A stretch of DNA of 64,000 nt from Paenibacillus solani (GTDB lineage: Bacteria > Bacillota > Bacilli > Paenibacillales > Paenibacillaceae): NCBI RefSeq assembly GCF_001277345.1, contig NZ_LIUT01000001.1, forward strand, positions 340,326-404,325, read 5' to 3'. Within the stretch, counting starts at the first letter, position 1, and every line of letters begins with the position of its first letter. This document shows positions 21,491-29,538 of the stretch, in pieces. A program made the translations under genes and the position numbers. The notes beneath the pieces were generated by a model. The model did no database searches and was not told the origin of the DNA. It saw nothing but the letters and a program-made list of their open reading frames with translations.

Positions 21491-22456
21491 ATGGGCGATA
21501 TGATAAACGACAATGCAGCACTCAAAGCCGATCCGATGCCGCATAAACGGCCCGCCCGAAAACGGAAATGGGATCATGAGGGGAGATGGGGGCTGCTTAT
21601 GGCCTCCCCTTATCTCCTTCACTTTATTATTTTTGTGGCGGGACCCCTCGCTGCATCGCTGTATTTCAGCTTTTCCGATTACGATATGCTGAATCCGCCT
21701 CAGTGGAGCGGATTGGATAATTTTAGGCGTATGGCCGGTGATTCACTGTTCATGCGTTCCCTATGGAATACCTTGTATTTTGCAGTGCTGTTCGTACCCC
21801 TCCAGACCTTCCTCGCTCTCGTGCTGGCTGTTGCGTTAAACCAGCGTTTGAAAGGGCTTAAATGGTTTCGGATGGCTCATTTTATTCCGGTGATCTCCTC
21901 ATGGACCGTCATCTTGTATGTCGCTGACGCCGTATTCAATCCCCGCTTCGGTCTGGCGAATACACTGCTTGCGAAGCTGGGGTTCGCAGGGCAAGGCTGG
22001 CTGCAGGATCCGAAGCTGGCCATCCCGCTGCTCGTCTTCATCGCGGTATGGAAAGGGATCGGTTATATCATGGTCATTTATCTGGCGGGACTTCAGAGCG
22101 TTCCCGGGGATTTGTATGAAGCTGCGGAGATTGACGGAGCAGGAGCTATACGTAAATTCCGCAATATTACGGTTCCGTTGATTTCGCCGACGACTTTCCT
22201 GGTGGTCATCATGAGTACGATCTCCACCTTCCAGGCATTTGAACAAATTTACGTGCTCACCGGTAGAGGGGATATCAGTTCGGCGGGTGGCCCGAATAAC
22301 TCCAGTCTGGTCATGATGCTGTATTTATACCGTGAAGGGTTCACGTTTATGAGAATGGGTTATGCTTCCGCTATCGCTTGGGTGCTGTTCATGATTCTGT
22401 TCTTGTTGACGCTGGTACAGCTTAGGGCGCAGAAGAAATGGGTGCACTATGACTGA
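21491..22456 (+). CDS. Carbohydrate ABC transporter permease (MalF/UgpA-like)
   Basis: A 321-aa permease with about six TM helices. It has a basic N-terminal tail (KRPARKRKWDH), then MASPYLLHFIIFVAGPLAASLYFS and the PPQWSGLDNFRRM segment. The ATPase-docking EAA loop is LYEAAEIDGAGAIRKFRNITVP. The ATG at 21491 lies 4 nt after GGGAG; ATG 21500 is an alternative. It pairs with the second permease to form the pore for the preceding binding protein. Confidence 0.92.
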   Translation: MGDMINDNAALKADPMPHKRPARKRKWDHEGRWGLLMASPYLLHFIIFVAGPLAASLYFSFSDYDMLNPPQWSGLDNFRRMAGDSLFMRSLWNTLYFAVLFVPLQTFLALVLAVALNQRLKGLKWFRMAHFIPVISSWTVILYVADAVFNPRFGLANTLLAKLGFAGQGWLQDPKLAIPLLVFIAVWKGIGYIMVIYLAGLQSVPGDLYEAAEIDGAGAIRKFRNITVPLISPTTFLVVIMSTISTFQAFEQIYVLTGRGDISSAGGPNNSSLVMMLYLYREGFTFMRMGYASAIAWVLFMILFLLTLVQLRAQKKWVHYD

Positions 22457-22515
22457 TTCAGTGGTCAAGAAGGAACTGCAGCTTATGAAGCGCCGGACGA
22501 AAGGAGGAATCTGAC

Positions 22516-23340
22516 ATGAGAAGAAAGCTGCTGGGCAAAAGCATCGGATATGTGCTGATTGGGATCAGCTCGCTCATTATGATTGTGCCGTTCTTGTCGG
22601 CATTCATGAATTCTTTGAAAACATATAAGGAATATACAACGGTTCCGCCCCGCTGGATTCCCGAGGTATTTCAGTGGGCCAATTATGCTGAAGTATTCAA
22701 ACTGGGGAATATCGGCGGGTATACGCTAAACAGTATTTTCGTAGCTGTCTTGTCAGTCATCGGCGCCCTGATCTCTTGCTCGATGGTTGGCTATGCATTC
22801 GCCAGACTGCGTTTTCCGTTGAAAAGTACGCTATTTGTGATGGTGCTGGGTACGATGATGATCCCGGCCGTCGTGATCATTATTCCGCACTTTATCATTT
22901 TTAATAAGCTGAACATGCTGGATACCCTCACGCCGCTGTGGATCATTGAATGGCTGGCTCAGCCGTTCGGGATATTTCTCATGAGGCAGGCTTTCATGAA
23001 TATTCCCAAGGAATATGAGGAAGCGGCCAAAATGGAGGGCTGCAATCCGTTCCAGATCTATTTGCGGATCTTCATTCCGATGGCCAGGCCAACGCTGGCG
23101 ACACTGGCGATCTTTACGTTCATGGGCAAGTGGAATGAGATTCTGACGCCTGTCATCTATTTGACCTCGAATGAGAAGTATACGCTGCCGATCGGTATTC
23201 TCTCCTTATCCGGACAGTGGACCGGCAATGAACAGCTGATGATTGCGGCAGCACTGGTCAGTCTTGTTCCGATTCTGCTGGTGTTCCTGTTCGCAGAGAA
23301 GTATTTTGTGCAGAACCACAGTATGGCCGGAATCAAGTAA
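22516..23340 (+). CDS. Carbohydrate ABC transporter permease (MalG/UgpE-like)
   Basis: A 274-aa permease with an opening helix followed by FMNSLKTYKEYTTVPPRWIPE, and about six TM segments. The EAA loop KEYEEAAKMEGCNPFQIYLRIFIP and the terminal EKYFVQNHSMAGIK signature are conserved. AAAGGAGG lies 8 nt before the ATG. No ATPase is encoded in the operon, so an MsmX-like shared ATPase is expected. Confidence 0.92.
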   Translation: MRRKLLGKSIGYVLIGISSLIMIVPFLSAFMNSLKTYKEYTTVPPRWIPEVFQWANYAEVFKLGNIGGYTLNSIFVAVLSVIGALISCSMVGYAFARLRFPLKSTLFVMVLGTMMIPAVVIIIPHFIIFNKLNMLDTLTPLWIIEWLAQPFGIFLMRQAFMNIPKEYEEAAKMEGCNPFQIYLRIFIPMARPTLATLAIFTFMGKWNEILTPVIYLTSNEKYTLPIGILSLSGQWTGNEQLMIAAALVSLVPILLVFLFAEKYFVQNHSMAGIK

Positions 23341-23398
23341 TGGAGATTTATCAGCGAAGCGAGACATGCTGTGATCCAAGGAAAGGATGTAAAACAAG

Positions 23399-24262
23399 AT
23401 GAAGTTAGCCGCATTCAGTGGATCTTTGATGGATTACAGCATCCACGAAGCGATGGGGATTTGCGCCGAGCTCGGATTTAATGGCATTGAGATCGCGTGT
23501 CGAGAACCGCATTTAAGTCCAGAGACCTCACTTGCACGCGTGCGTGAGATGAAGACGCTTGCGGATGAGCACGGTCTGGCGATTCCGGCACTGGCAGGAT
23601 ATATGGGACATTTCTCGACAAGCGGAGACGATGATTGCGCCGTTGCCTACGATCAATTTATGGAGTTGCTGGAGCGGGCAGTCATGCTGGACGCAGAGAT
23701 GCTGCGCATCTTTCAGGGAGGGCCGAACGCCTTCCTGGCAGAGGACTATCACTATACCAAGGCTGCCCACTGGATTCGAAAATGTGCGGAGGAAGCCCGG
23801 GCTGCGGGAAAGCGAATTGTACTGGAGATTCATAACCAGAGTCTGGTGGAAACGACGGACAGCGCCCTTCGTTTGCTGGATTTAATTGGTGAGGATCATG
23901 TCGGCGTGATTCATGATGCAGGCAATATGTATATCACGGACACAGACTATGGGGATGAGTCTGTTCGGCAGCTCGGAAGTCGGCTGTTTCATGTGCATAT
24001 CAAGGATGAACAGCGAATCGGGCAGGTGGGGGCGCCCGGAACATTCAAGAATTTGACCCGTCACGGGGAAGAGTTCTTTCTGCAATGCCGCCTTGGTGAA
24101 GGAGAGGTGGACCATAGCGGGCTGCTTAGAGGACTTCGGCAGCAGCAGTATCAGGGCTGGCTGACGCTGGAGTGCGCTGCTCCCTATCCACCGAAAGAAC
24201 GCCTCGCATACGATCTGCTGGTTATCAAGGAATGGCTGCAGAATGTGGAGGTATTAGAATGA
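23399..24262 (+). CDS. Sugar phosphate isomerase/epimerase-like TIM-barrel protein (AP_endonuc_2 family)
   Basis: A 287-aa cytosolic protein of the xylose-isomerase-like TIM-barrel superfamily. Conserved features are NGIEIACREPH near the N-terminus, LEIHNQS with a metal-ligand Glu, VGVIHDAGNM with an Asp/His pair, LFHVHIKDE and a final GWLTLE motif. Members include isomerases, epimerases and 3-keto-glycoside lyases/eliminases. Its position between an ABC importer and two Gfo/Idh dehydrogenases suggests it acts on an oxidised or keto sugar (inference). It overlaps the next gene by ATGA. Confidence 0.82.
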   Translation: MKLAAFSGSLMDYSIHEAMGICAELGFNGIEIACREPHLSPETSLARVREMKTLADEHGLAIPALAGYMGHFSTSGDDDCAVAYDQFMELLERAVMLDAEMLRIFQGGPNAFLAEDYHYTKAAHWIRKCAEEARAAGKRIVLEIHNQSLVETTDSALRLLDLIGEDHVGVIHDAGNMYITDTDYGDESVRQLGSRLFHVHIKDEQRIGQVGAPGTFKNLTRHGEEFFLQCRLGEGEVDHSGLLRGLRQQQYQGWLTLECAAPYPPKERLAYDLLVIKEWLQNVEVLE

Positions 24263-25275
24263 TCGGAATCGGGCAGGGACGGAAATTTGGAATCATCGGC
24301 TGCCAGCATGCTCACATCGGCATATTCATTGAGGAGATGCAGGCACTGGGTTACGAATGTGCAGGAGTATACGAACCAGATAATAAGCGGTTAGCTCTTT
24401 CACTCGCCGACCGTTATGGTTTGGAACTGATCGGGGATCGAGAATCCTTGCTGAACGATGAACAGTTGGCTGTTATTGGGTGTGCGGCGATTAACAGCGA
24501 GAAGATGGATGTCATCGAGCTGTGCGAGCTGCACGGCAAGCCCATCATGATCGACAAGCCTGCGATAACGGATCGGGCCGGGCTGCTCCGGCTGCGAGGA
24601 GTTATGGAGCGGGGAAAAATCGAGGTAGGCATGATGCTGACTGAACGTTTTCGTCCTTCGCTTCATACGGTTCATCAGTTGATCGAATCCGGAGATTTGG
24701 GCGACATTGTTCATATTGCGATGCGCAAGCCGCATCGGCTGAATCCGGATACCCGCCCGGCCTGGCATTTTGATAGAGTGCAATCCGGGGGGATTCTGAA
24801 TGACCTGCTCGTTCATGATTTTGATTTGTTGAGATGGCTGACAAGGCGGGAAGTGAAGTCGGTATCCAGTTATATGGGAAAGCATATTTTGCCTGAATAC
24901 CCGACCTTCTATGATGCTGCCGGTGTGCAGGTCATCATGAACGGGGGAATAACGGCTCAGCTCTATGCGGACTGGCATACACCTGCAGGAAGCTGGACTT
25001 GGGGAGATGGCCGGATATTCATTACGGGGACGCTTGGTATTGCGGAAATACGGCTGGAAGGCGATCCCTTACTATCAAGCGATGAGGTTCTGCTTGTTAT
25101 CAATGAAGAGGAACTTCGTTCAATGCCATTGGCCTCCCCTCCATTGTCGCTCACCCAGGATTTTCTGAATCGAATCGAGGGAAAAGACAGCATGATTTCG
25201 TTTGACGATATTTATAAAGCTTCGGAGGCCACGGTAAAGGCCGATGAAGGAGCACAGATTCTATCGCGGGAGTAA
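24259..25275 (+). CDS. Gfo/Idh/MocA-family NAD(P)-dependent oxidoreductase
   Basis: A 338-aa protein. The N-terminal Rossmann domain begins KFGIIGCQHAHIG, in which the usual GxGxxG is replaced by GCQHAH. CELHGKPIMIDKPA carries the EKP-type lysine as DKP. The C-terminal domain has HFDRVQSGGILNDLLVHDFDLLRWL, with GxxxDxxxHxxD-like catalytic residues. The start at ATG 24259 overlaps the previous stop by 4 nt and has GTGGAGGT upstream. Probably oxidises or reduces a sugar hydroxyl using NAD(P). The altered Rossmann glycine motif is unusual and may alter cofactor use. Confidence 0.83.
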   Translation: MIGIGQGRKFGIIGCQHAHIGIFIEEMQALGYECAGVYEPDNKRLALSLADRYGLELIGDRESLLNDEQLAVIGCAAINSEKMDVIELCELHGKPIMIDKPAITDRAGLLRLRGVMERGKIEVGMMLTERFRPSLHTVHQLIESGDLGDIVHIAMRKPHRLNPDTRPAWHFDRVQSGGILNDLLVHDFDLLRWLTRREVKSVSSYMGKHILPEYPTFYDAAGVQVIMNGGITAQLYADWHTPAGSWTWGDGRIFITGTLGIAEIRLEGDPLLSSDEVLLVINEEELRSMPLASPPLSLTQDFLNRIEGKDSMISFDDIYKASEATVKADEGAQILSRE

Positions 25276-25327
25276 AAAGATGGATAAGATCGTACAGCAA
25301 ACAATGCATAGGGGAGGCGTGGAGAAC

Positions 25328-26356
25328 ATGACGGAGAAACAGCTGCCGGTCCGGTTCGGAATCATCGGCTGCGGAATTATTGCAAACATTCATGCGCAAG
25401 GTATCATGAATACGGAGGAGGCTGAGCTTGTCGCTGTATTCGATCCGAAACGCGAAGCGGCGGCCAAGCTGACTGAAACGTACGGAGGCGACATTTGCAG
25501 CACGATGGAGGAGCTGTTGGCACGCGAGGATGTGGAAGTGGTCTGCATCTGCACACCAAGCGGCATGCATGGAGAGCAGACAGCCATGGTGGCCCGGGCG
25601 GGCAAGCATGTACTGGTGGAGAAACCGATGGCGATCCGGCTTGAAGATGTCGAGCGTATGATTGCGGTCTGTGCCGAGAACGGGGTGCTGCTTGCCACCG
25701 TCTTTCCTCGGCGCATGTCCCCGCAGGCCAAGTTTGCCCGGCAGGTCATTCAGGAAGGCCGACTGGGACAACTTAGCTTATGCTCGGCGTATGTCATGCT
25801 GTACCGGGATCAATCCTATTATGACAGCGCCGGCTGGCGTGGAACCTGGGAGATGGATGGCGGCGGCGCAATGATGAACCAGGGAATTCACACCGTGGAT
25901 ATGCTGCAATGGCTTGTTGGACCCGTCGCCTCCCTGTCGGCGAAGGCCAAAGCCGTACTGCGCAACATCGAAGTTGAAGACACGGTAATCGCTGCGCTTG
26001 AATTCGTAAACGGGGCGCTCGGCGTTCTTGAGATCACGACTACAGCCTGCGACGGCAAAGGGCAGCGCCTGGTCATCCACGGGGATAAAGGCGTGCTCAT
26101 TATTGAAGAAGATACCATCGTATCCCTTGAAATCGATGGCGTGCAATTAAAGCTGCCAGAATTCGAACCGTTTAAAGTGATCCCGGACGGTCACCGTCTG
26201 CAGATCCGGGATATGGCGCTTGCCGTGCGTGAAGGCCGCAGACCTGTGATCACCGGGGAGGAAGGCAGACATTCCCTGGAGATTATTCTCGGCACTTATG
26301 AGGCTTCGAGGCAGCGCCAAGAAATCGAACTGCAAACCGGAACAGCAGTATCCTAG
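25328..26356 (+). CDS. Gfo/Idh/MocA-family NAD(P)-dependent oxidoreductase
   Basis: A 342-aa dehydrogenase with a canonical Rossmann motif FGIIGCGIIANIHA, the EKPMAI active-site lysine motif and the catalytic MDGGGAMMNQGIHTVDMLQWL block. The ATG at 25328 places the Rossmann strand at residue 8 and has GGGGAGG 10 nt upstream; upstream in-frame starts (25280) overlap less plausible sequence. With the preceding divergent paralogue and the TIM-barrel protein it could form an oxidise/rearrange/reduce sequence on a sugar. Substrate unknown. Confidence 0.87.
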   Translation: MTEKQLPVRFGIIGCGIIANIHAQGIMNTEEAELVAVFDPKREAAAKLTETYGGDICSTMEELLAREDVEVVCICTPSGMHGEQTAMVARAGKHVLVEKPMAIRLEDVERMIAVCAENGVLLATVFPRRMSPQAKFARQVIQEGRLGQLSLCSAYVMLYRDQSYYDSAGWRGTWEMDGGGAMMNQGIHTVDMLQWLVGPVASLSAKAKAVLRNIEVEDTVIAALEFVNGALGVLEITTTACDGKGQRLVIHGDKGVLIIEEDTIVSLEIDGVQLKLPEFEPFKVIPDGHRLQIRDMALAVREGRRPVITGEEGRHSLEIILGTYEASRQRQEIELQTGTAVS

Positions 26357-26376
26357 AATATGGAGGTGAGCCTATC

Positions 26377-27165
26377 ATGTCCGGCTACAGCTTGAAGCCT
26401 GTTCTTGAAGAGGTTCAGGATAAACTGAAGATTCGCGTCCATGCTGGGCGTGAAGCGATGGGAAAGGCGGCAGCTGACGATATTTGCGCAGCGATGCAGC
26501 GTCTTCTGGCTACGAAGGAGCGCATTCGCATCGTGTTTGCAGCCGCCCCGTCGCAGAATGAATGCCTGACGGCACTGGTTCAAATGAAAGGATTGGACTG
26601 GAGCCGGGTAACGGCTTTTCATATGGATGAATACATCGGCCTGCCCTCGTCGGCGCCGCAGCGGTTCGGGAACTTTTTATCCCAGCGGTTGTTCGATCAG
26701 GTATCCCCTGGCGAGTTGCATCTGATCGATGGCATGAATGATCCTGAGGCAGAATGTGATCGATACAGCCGCTTAATCACCGCTGCGCCGATTGATATGG
26801 TTGTCCTCGGCATTGGCGAGAATGGACATATCGCCTTTAATGATCCGCCTGTTGCCAATTTTACCGATCCGCTATGGGTGAAGCAGGTCAAGTTGGATGA
26901 GGACTGCCGCCATCAGCAGGTGAATGACGGCTGCTTTGCGAGTCTGGAGGAGGTTCCGGAATATGCGCTAACCCTCACGATTCCGGCCCTAATGTCGGGT
27001 GCCCATCTATTCTGTATCGTTCCGGGCGCAAGCAAGCGGTCAGCCGTGCAGAAAACGTTGTATGGTGATATAAGCGAGGCCTGCCCTGCAAGTATTCTTA
27101 GACGGCATCCGGATTGCACGCTGTACGTGGATCGGGAATCTTACGGGGAGATCAGGAATGAATAG
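26377..27165 (+). CDS. nagB: Glucosamine-6-phosphate deaminase/isomerase
   Basis: A 262-aa cytosolic enzyme converting glucosamine-6-phosphate to fructose-6-phosphate and ammonia. Motifs: FHMDEYIGL with the catalytic Asp, the LGIGENGHIAFNDP block with catalytic His, and a C-terminal HPDCTLYVDRES. GGAGGTGA lies 8 nt before the ATG. It ends inside the start of nagA (8-nt overlap). Some positions differ from E. coli NagB, for example the C-terminal allosteric region, so a related amino-sugar phosphate substrate is possible. Confidence 0.88.
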   Translation: MSGYSLKPVLEEVQDKLKIRVHAGREAMGKAAADDICAAMQRLLATKERIRIVFAAAPSQNECLTALVQMKGLDWSRVTAFHMDEYIGLPSSAPQRFGNFLSQRLFDQVSPGELHLIDGMNDPEAECDRYSRLITAAPIDMVVLGIGENGHIAFNDPPVANFTDPLWVKQVKLDEDCRHQQVNDGCFASLEEVPEYALTLTIPALMSGAHLFCIVPGASKRSAVQKTLYGDISEACPASILRRHPDCTLYVDRESYGEIRNE

Positions 27166-28321
27166 CAACGAAAGGGTTCGTGCAGGCCGGCATTATGTTA
27201 CAGGTGAGTGGACTCAGCTCGCATGGAATCCTGACGGTCGAATAGAGCGAGTAGTTCCTGGACATGGCGATGGTGAGACATGGATCGCTCCAGGATTAAT
27301 CGATCTTCAGATTAATGGCGGCTACGGCCATGATTTCAATTCGCTGCCCCTTACTGTCGATACGGTAATCCAGGCAACAAGGCGTTTATGGGAAAAAGGC
27401 ATAACCCTGTATTATCCCACTGTCATTACGAACGGCGATGAAGAGATAGAACAATTATTGCGTGTTATTGACGCGGCTTGCCGGGAGGATGAGTTGGTCG
27501 GTTCAACCATAGGCGGGATTCATCTGGAAGGCCCTTTTATTTCTCCGGAGGAAGGGCCGAAGGGGGCGCATGATTCGCGGTACATCAAGGCACCGGATTG
27601 GGAGCTGTTCATGAGATGGCAGGCAGCATCGGAAAACCGGATCCGGATCGTAACCTTGTCGCCGGAGTGGCCGGAAGCAGCGGGATTCATTCAAGCGTGT
27701 GCAGAGGCGGGAATCGTTGTATCGATCGGGCATACCGCTGCCACCCCCGAGCAGATTCGGGAAGCGGTGAACGCTGGAGCCACGATGTCCACGCATCTTG
27801 GCAATGGCGCACATCTGATGCTTCCGCGCCATCCGAATTATATATGGGAGCAGCTTGCGCAAGATGGGCTGTGGGCAGGGATGATCGCGGACGGGAATCA
27901 TTTGCCGGATTCGGTTATCAAGGTGATCCTTCGCGCCAAGTTGTCCAAGGCGCTGCTCGTCAGTGATGCCGTATACTTAAGCGGAATGCCGCCTGGGGAG
28001 TACGAGACTCATATCGGCGGGAATGTCGTCCTAACGCCGGCGGGTAGATTGCACCTGGCCCGGAAGCCTGAACTGCTGGCCGGTTCAGCCATGATGCTTG
28101 TCGATGCGGTATGTCGATTAGCGGAATCGGAACTATGTTCCTTCGCTGATGCCTGGGAGATGGCTTCGACATTTCCAGCGCAGGCGATGGGGCAAGCGGA
28201 CCGATATGGGCTGAAGAGAGGCGCACAGGCCGACTTCGTGCTGGTCGAGAAGCGCAAGGGGGAGCTACGCATTTTGGAGACCGTCAAAGGTGGATGTTCT
28301 GTATATCGGATGGATCGTTAG
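27158..28321 (+). CDS. nagA: N-acetylglucosamine-6-phosphate deacetylase
   Basis: A 387-aa amidohydrolase-fold enzyme that would remove acetate from GlcNAc-6-phosphate to feed NagB. Visible active-site motifs: APGLIDLQINGGYG, HLEGPFISPE with a metal-binding Glu, VSIGHTAA and STHLGNG with metal-ligand His residues, IADGNHLP, and LVSDAV with the catalytic Asp. Length is typical. Translationally coupled to nagB. No GlcNAc kinase gene is present in the operon, although the ABC importer would deliver unphosphorylated sugar, so a kinase elsewhere is needed. Confidence 0.9.
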   Translation: MNSNERVRAGRHYVTGEWTQLAWNPDGRIERVVPGHGDGETWIAPGLIDLQINGGYGHDFNSLPLTVDTVIQATRRLWEKGITLYYPTVITNGDEEIEQLLRVIDAACREDELVGSTIGGIHLEGPFISPEEGPKGAHDSRYIKAPDWELFMRWQAASENRIRIVTLSPEWPEAAGFIQACAEAGIVVSIGHTAATPEQIREAVNAGATMSTHLGNGAHLMLPRHPNYIWEQLAQDGLWAGMIADGNHLPDSVIKVILRAKLSKALLVSDAVYLSGMPPGEYETHIGGNVVLTPAGRLHLARKPELLAGSAMMLVDAVCRLAESELCSFADAWEMASTFPAQAMGQADRYGLKRGAQADFVLVEKRKGELRILETVKGGCSVYRMDR

Positions 28322-28404
28322 ATGCTAGAAATATCAATCATCATCCATCGATATCTTGAATATCTTATGGATGAAGATTAGTAGATCAACAGATCGAGAT
28401 ATAA

Positions 28405-28437
28405 AAATACCCCTCTTGAATTCAAGAAGGGGTATTT
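28405..28437. terminator. Bidirectional terminator between nagA and the acetyltransferase gene
   Basis: AAATACCCC (28405-28413) pairs with GGGGTATTT (28429-28437), enclosing the palindrome CTTGAATTCAAG. A/T-rich flanks on both sides fit use by both convergent genes. Confidence 0.75.
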
Positions 28438-28467
28438 ACATTAGTTTTTATTTTAAGAAATCTGAAT

Positions 28468-29130
28468 CTAAACGTGCGGCAATATTTCTTTTTGATAAAA
28501 TTCATATAATCGATTTATAGAAGAACTTGATAAAATATGACTGGCTTGTTCAATTTTCTCACGTTCCCAATCGAACCATCGCATTTCCATTAACTTTTCA
28601 ATTTCTGCGTCCGTAAAGCGTTTCTTTATTACTTTTGCAGGGTTACCGCCTACGATCGTATACGGTGCGACATCTTTGGCAACAACCGAACCAGCTGCCA
28701 CAATGGCGCCTTCACCTATCGTCACACCTGGCATAATCATGGCATTCATTCCAATCCAGGCATCACTTTCGATGATGGTATCACCTTTTGGTGCGTAGGA
28801 AGTTTCAATCTGATCTACAAACGGGTACACGGTTATCCAATCAGAATGATGATTGTGATTTCCACCCATTAGAATAATAACACCACTTGCAATGCATACG
28901 TAATTTCCAATAATCAATTTATCTATATGCCAACCATAATCTTCGATGGGGTTAAATAACTGTCTGGATTTTTCATCCCCCCACATGTATCTAACACAAC
29001 CATCTTCAAAATCATGATCATCGTAATAACCGGAATAGTAAGAGTATTCTCCTACTGTAATCATTGGATTAGTGACAATATCCTTTAGATACTTAATTTC
29101 TGACCAGTGTTCGAACCTATTCTGTTTCAT
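28468..29130 (-). CDS. CatB-type (xenobiotic) O-acetyltransferase with hexapeptide repeats
   Basis: A 220-aa left-handed beta-helix acetyltransferase that would use acetyl-CoA to inactivate a hydroxylated drug. VGEYSYYSGYYDDHDFED and the later WIGMNAMIMPGVTIGEGAIVAAGSVVAKDV and APYTIVGGNPAKVIKKRF closely follow the type B chloramphenicol acetyltransferases (CatB), a group shared with streptogramin Vat enzymes. The His-rich MGGNHNHHSDW segment covers the catalytic His. SD GAGGAAA precedes the ATG by about 6 nt. The gene is AT-rich compared with its neighbours, suggesting transfer. A leader peptide and hairpin upstream suggest drug-inducible translation. Chloramphenicol versus other acceptor cannot be told from sequence. 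Confidence 0.85.
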   Translation of the reverse strand: MKQNRFEHWSEIKYLKDIVTNPMITVGEYSYYSGYYDDHDFEDGCVRYMWGDEKSRQLFNPIEDYGWHIDKLIIGNYVCIASGVIILMGGNHNHHSDWITVYPFVDQIETSYAPKGDTIIESDAWIGMNAMIMPGVTIGEGAIVAAGSVVAKDVAPYTIVGGNPAKVIKKRFTDAEIEKLMEMRWFDWEREKIEQASHILSSSSINRLYEFYQKEILPHV

Positions 29131-29143
29131 TTTCTATTTCCTC

Positions 29144-29178
29144 GCTTCTAAGTAGAATATATGTTTTTACTTAGAAGC
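29144..29178 (-). promoter_or_regulatory. Translational attenuator hairpin in the acetyltransferase leader
   Basis: On the minus strand GCTTCTAAGTA (29178-29168) pairs perfectly with TACTTAGAAGC (29154-29144) around a 13-nt loop. The second arm directly abuts the gene's SD (GAGGAAA, 29143-29137). The first arm contains the leader stop codon, so a ribosome stalled near the end of the leader would melt the hairpin. Confidence 0.7.
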
Positions 29179-29224
29179 TTAATACAGTAGCGACATTCTT
29201 AAACCTTATCAAACGACGAACCAT
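29171..29224 (-). CDS. Leader peptide of the CatB-like acetyltransferase gene (17 aa)
   Basis: ATG at 29224 starts a 17-codon frame MVRRLIRFKNVATVLSF, with stop TAA at 29173-29171 inside the first arm of the attenuator hairpin. AGGAAAAGG lies 9 nt upstream, and an in-frame ATG at 29233 would extend it by three residues. The layout (promoter, leader ORF, hairpin, SD, resistance gene) is that of inducible cat and erm genes. The stalling codon cannot be predicted. Confidence 0.65.
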   Translation of the reverse strand: MVRRLIRFKNVATVLSF

Positions 29225-29255
29225 CGTCCTCATCCTTTTCCTATGTGTTGGTGAG

Positions 29256-29285
29256 ATTGTAACAAAAGTATGATCTTTTCGTCAA
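29256..29285 (-). promoter_or_regulatory. Promoter of the acetyltransferase leader
   Basis: On the minus strand TTGACG (29285-29280), 18-bp spacer, TACAAT (29261-29256) preceded by TGT, making an extended -10. Transcription would start about 20 nt before the leader peptide SD. Confidence 0.7.
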
Positions 29286-29538
29286 ACTCCAGACTATACA
29301 GGCTTCTTGTATAAATAGATTCTTTGAAAATAAAACGTCATATGTCGATTGACAATATGTCGGTAGTTAGCGTCTATTATTATCGCGTGAAGTCTGTTCA
29401 TTAAATTACATATGGCAGTAAAAAAAGAAGAGGGTGTGTGATATTCTTCCACGCTGTTAATTCTGGAATAAGATGCAACCAAGGGAGTAAAAGCGCTCAA
29501 ATAGTATTTTCAGAAGCTTTTGGCGGGGTAATCCATCC
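29286..29538. other. AT-rich intergenic stretch without a recognised gene
   Basis: A 68-codon minus-strand frame (29294-29500) is present but has no recognisable motif and no convincing ribosome-binding site. No hairpin with a T-run after the WYL regulator stop was seen. Possibly eroded sequence next to the AT-rich acetyltransferase gene. Confidence 0.3.

Noticed and set aside
29294..29500. 68-codon minus frame between the acetyltransferase and WYL genes
   Set aside because: No SD, no motif, and no product recognised; reported only as intergenic.
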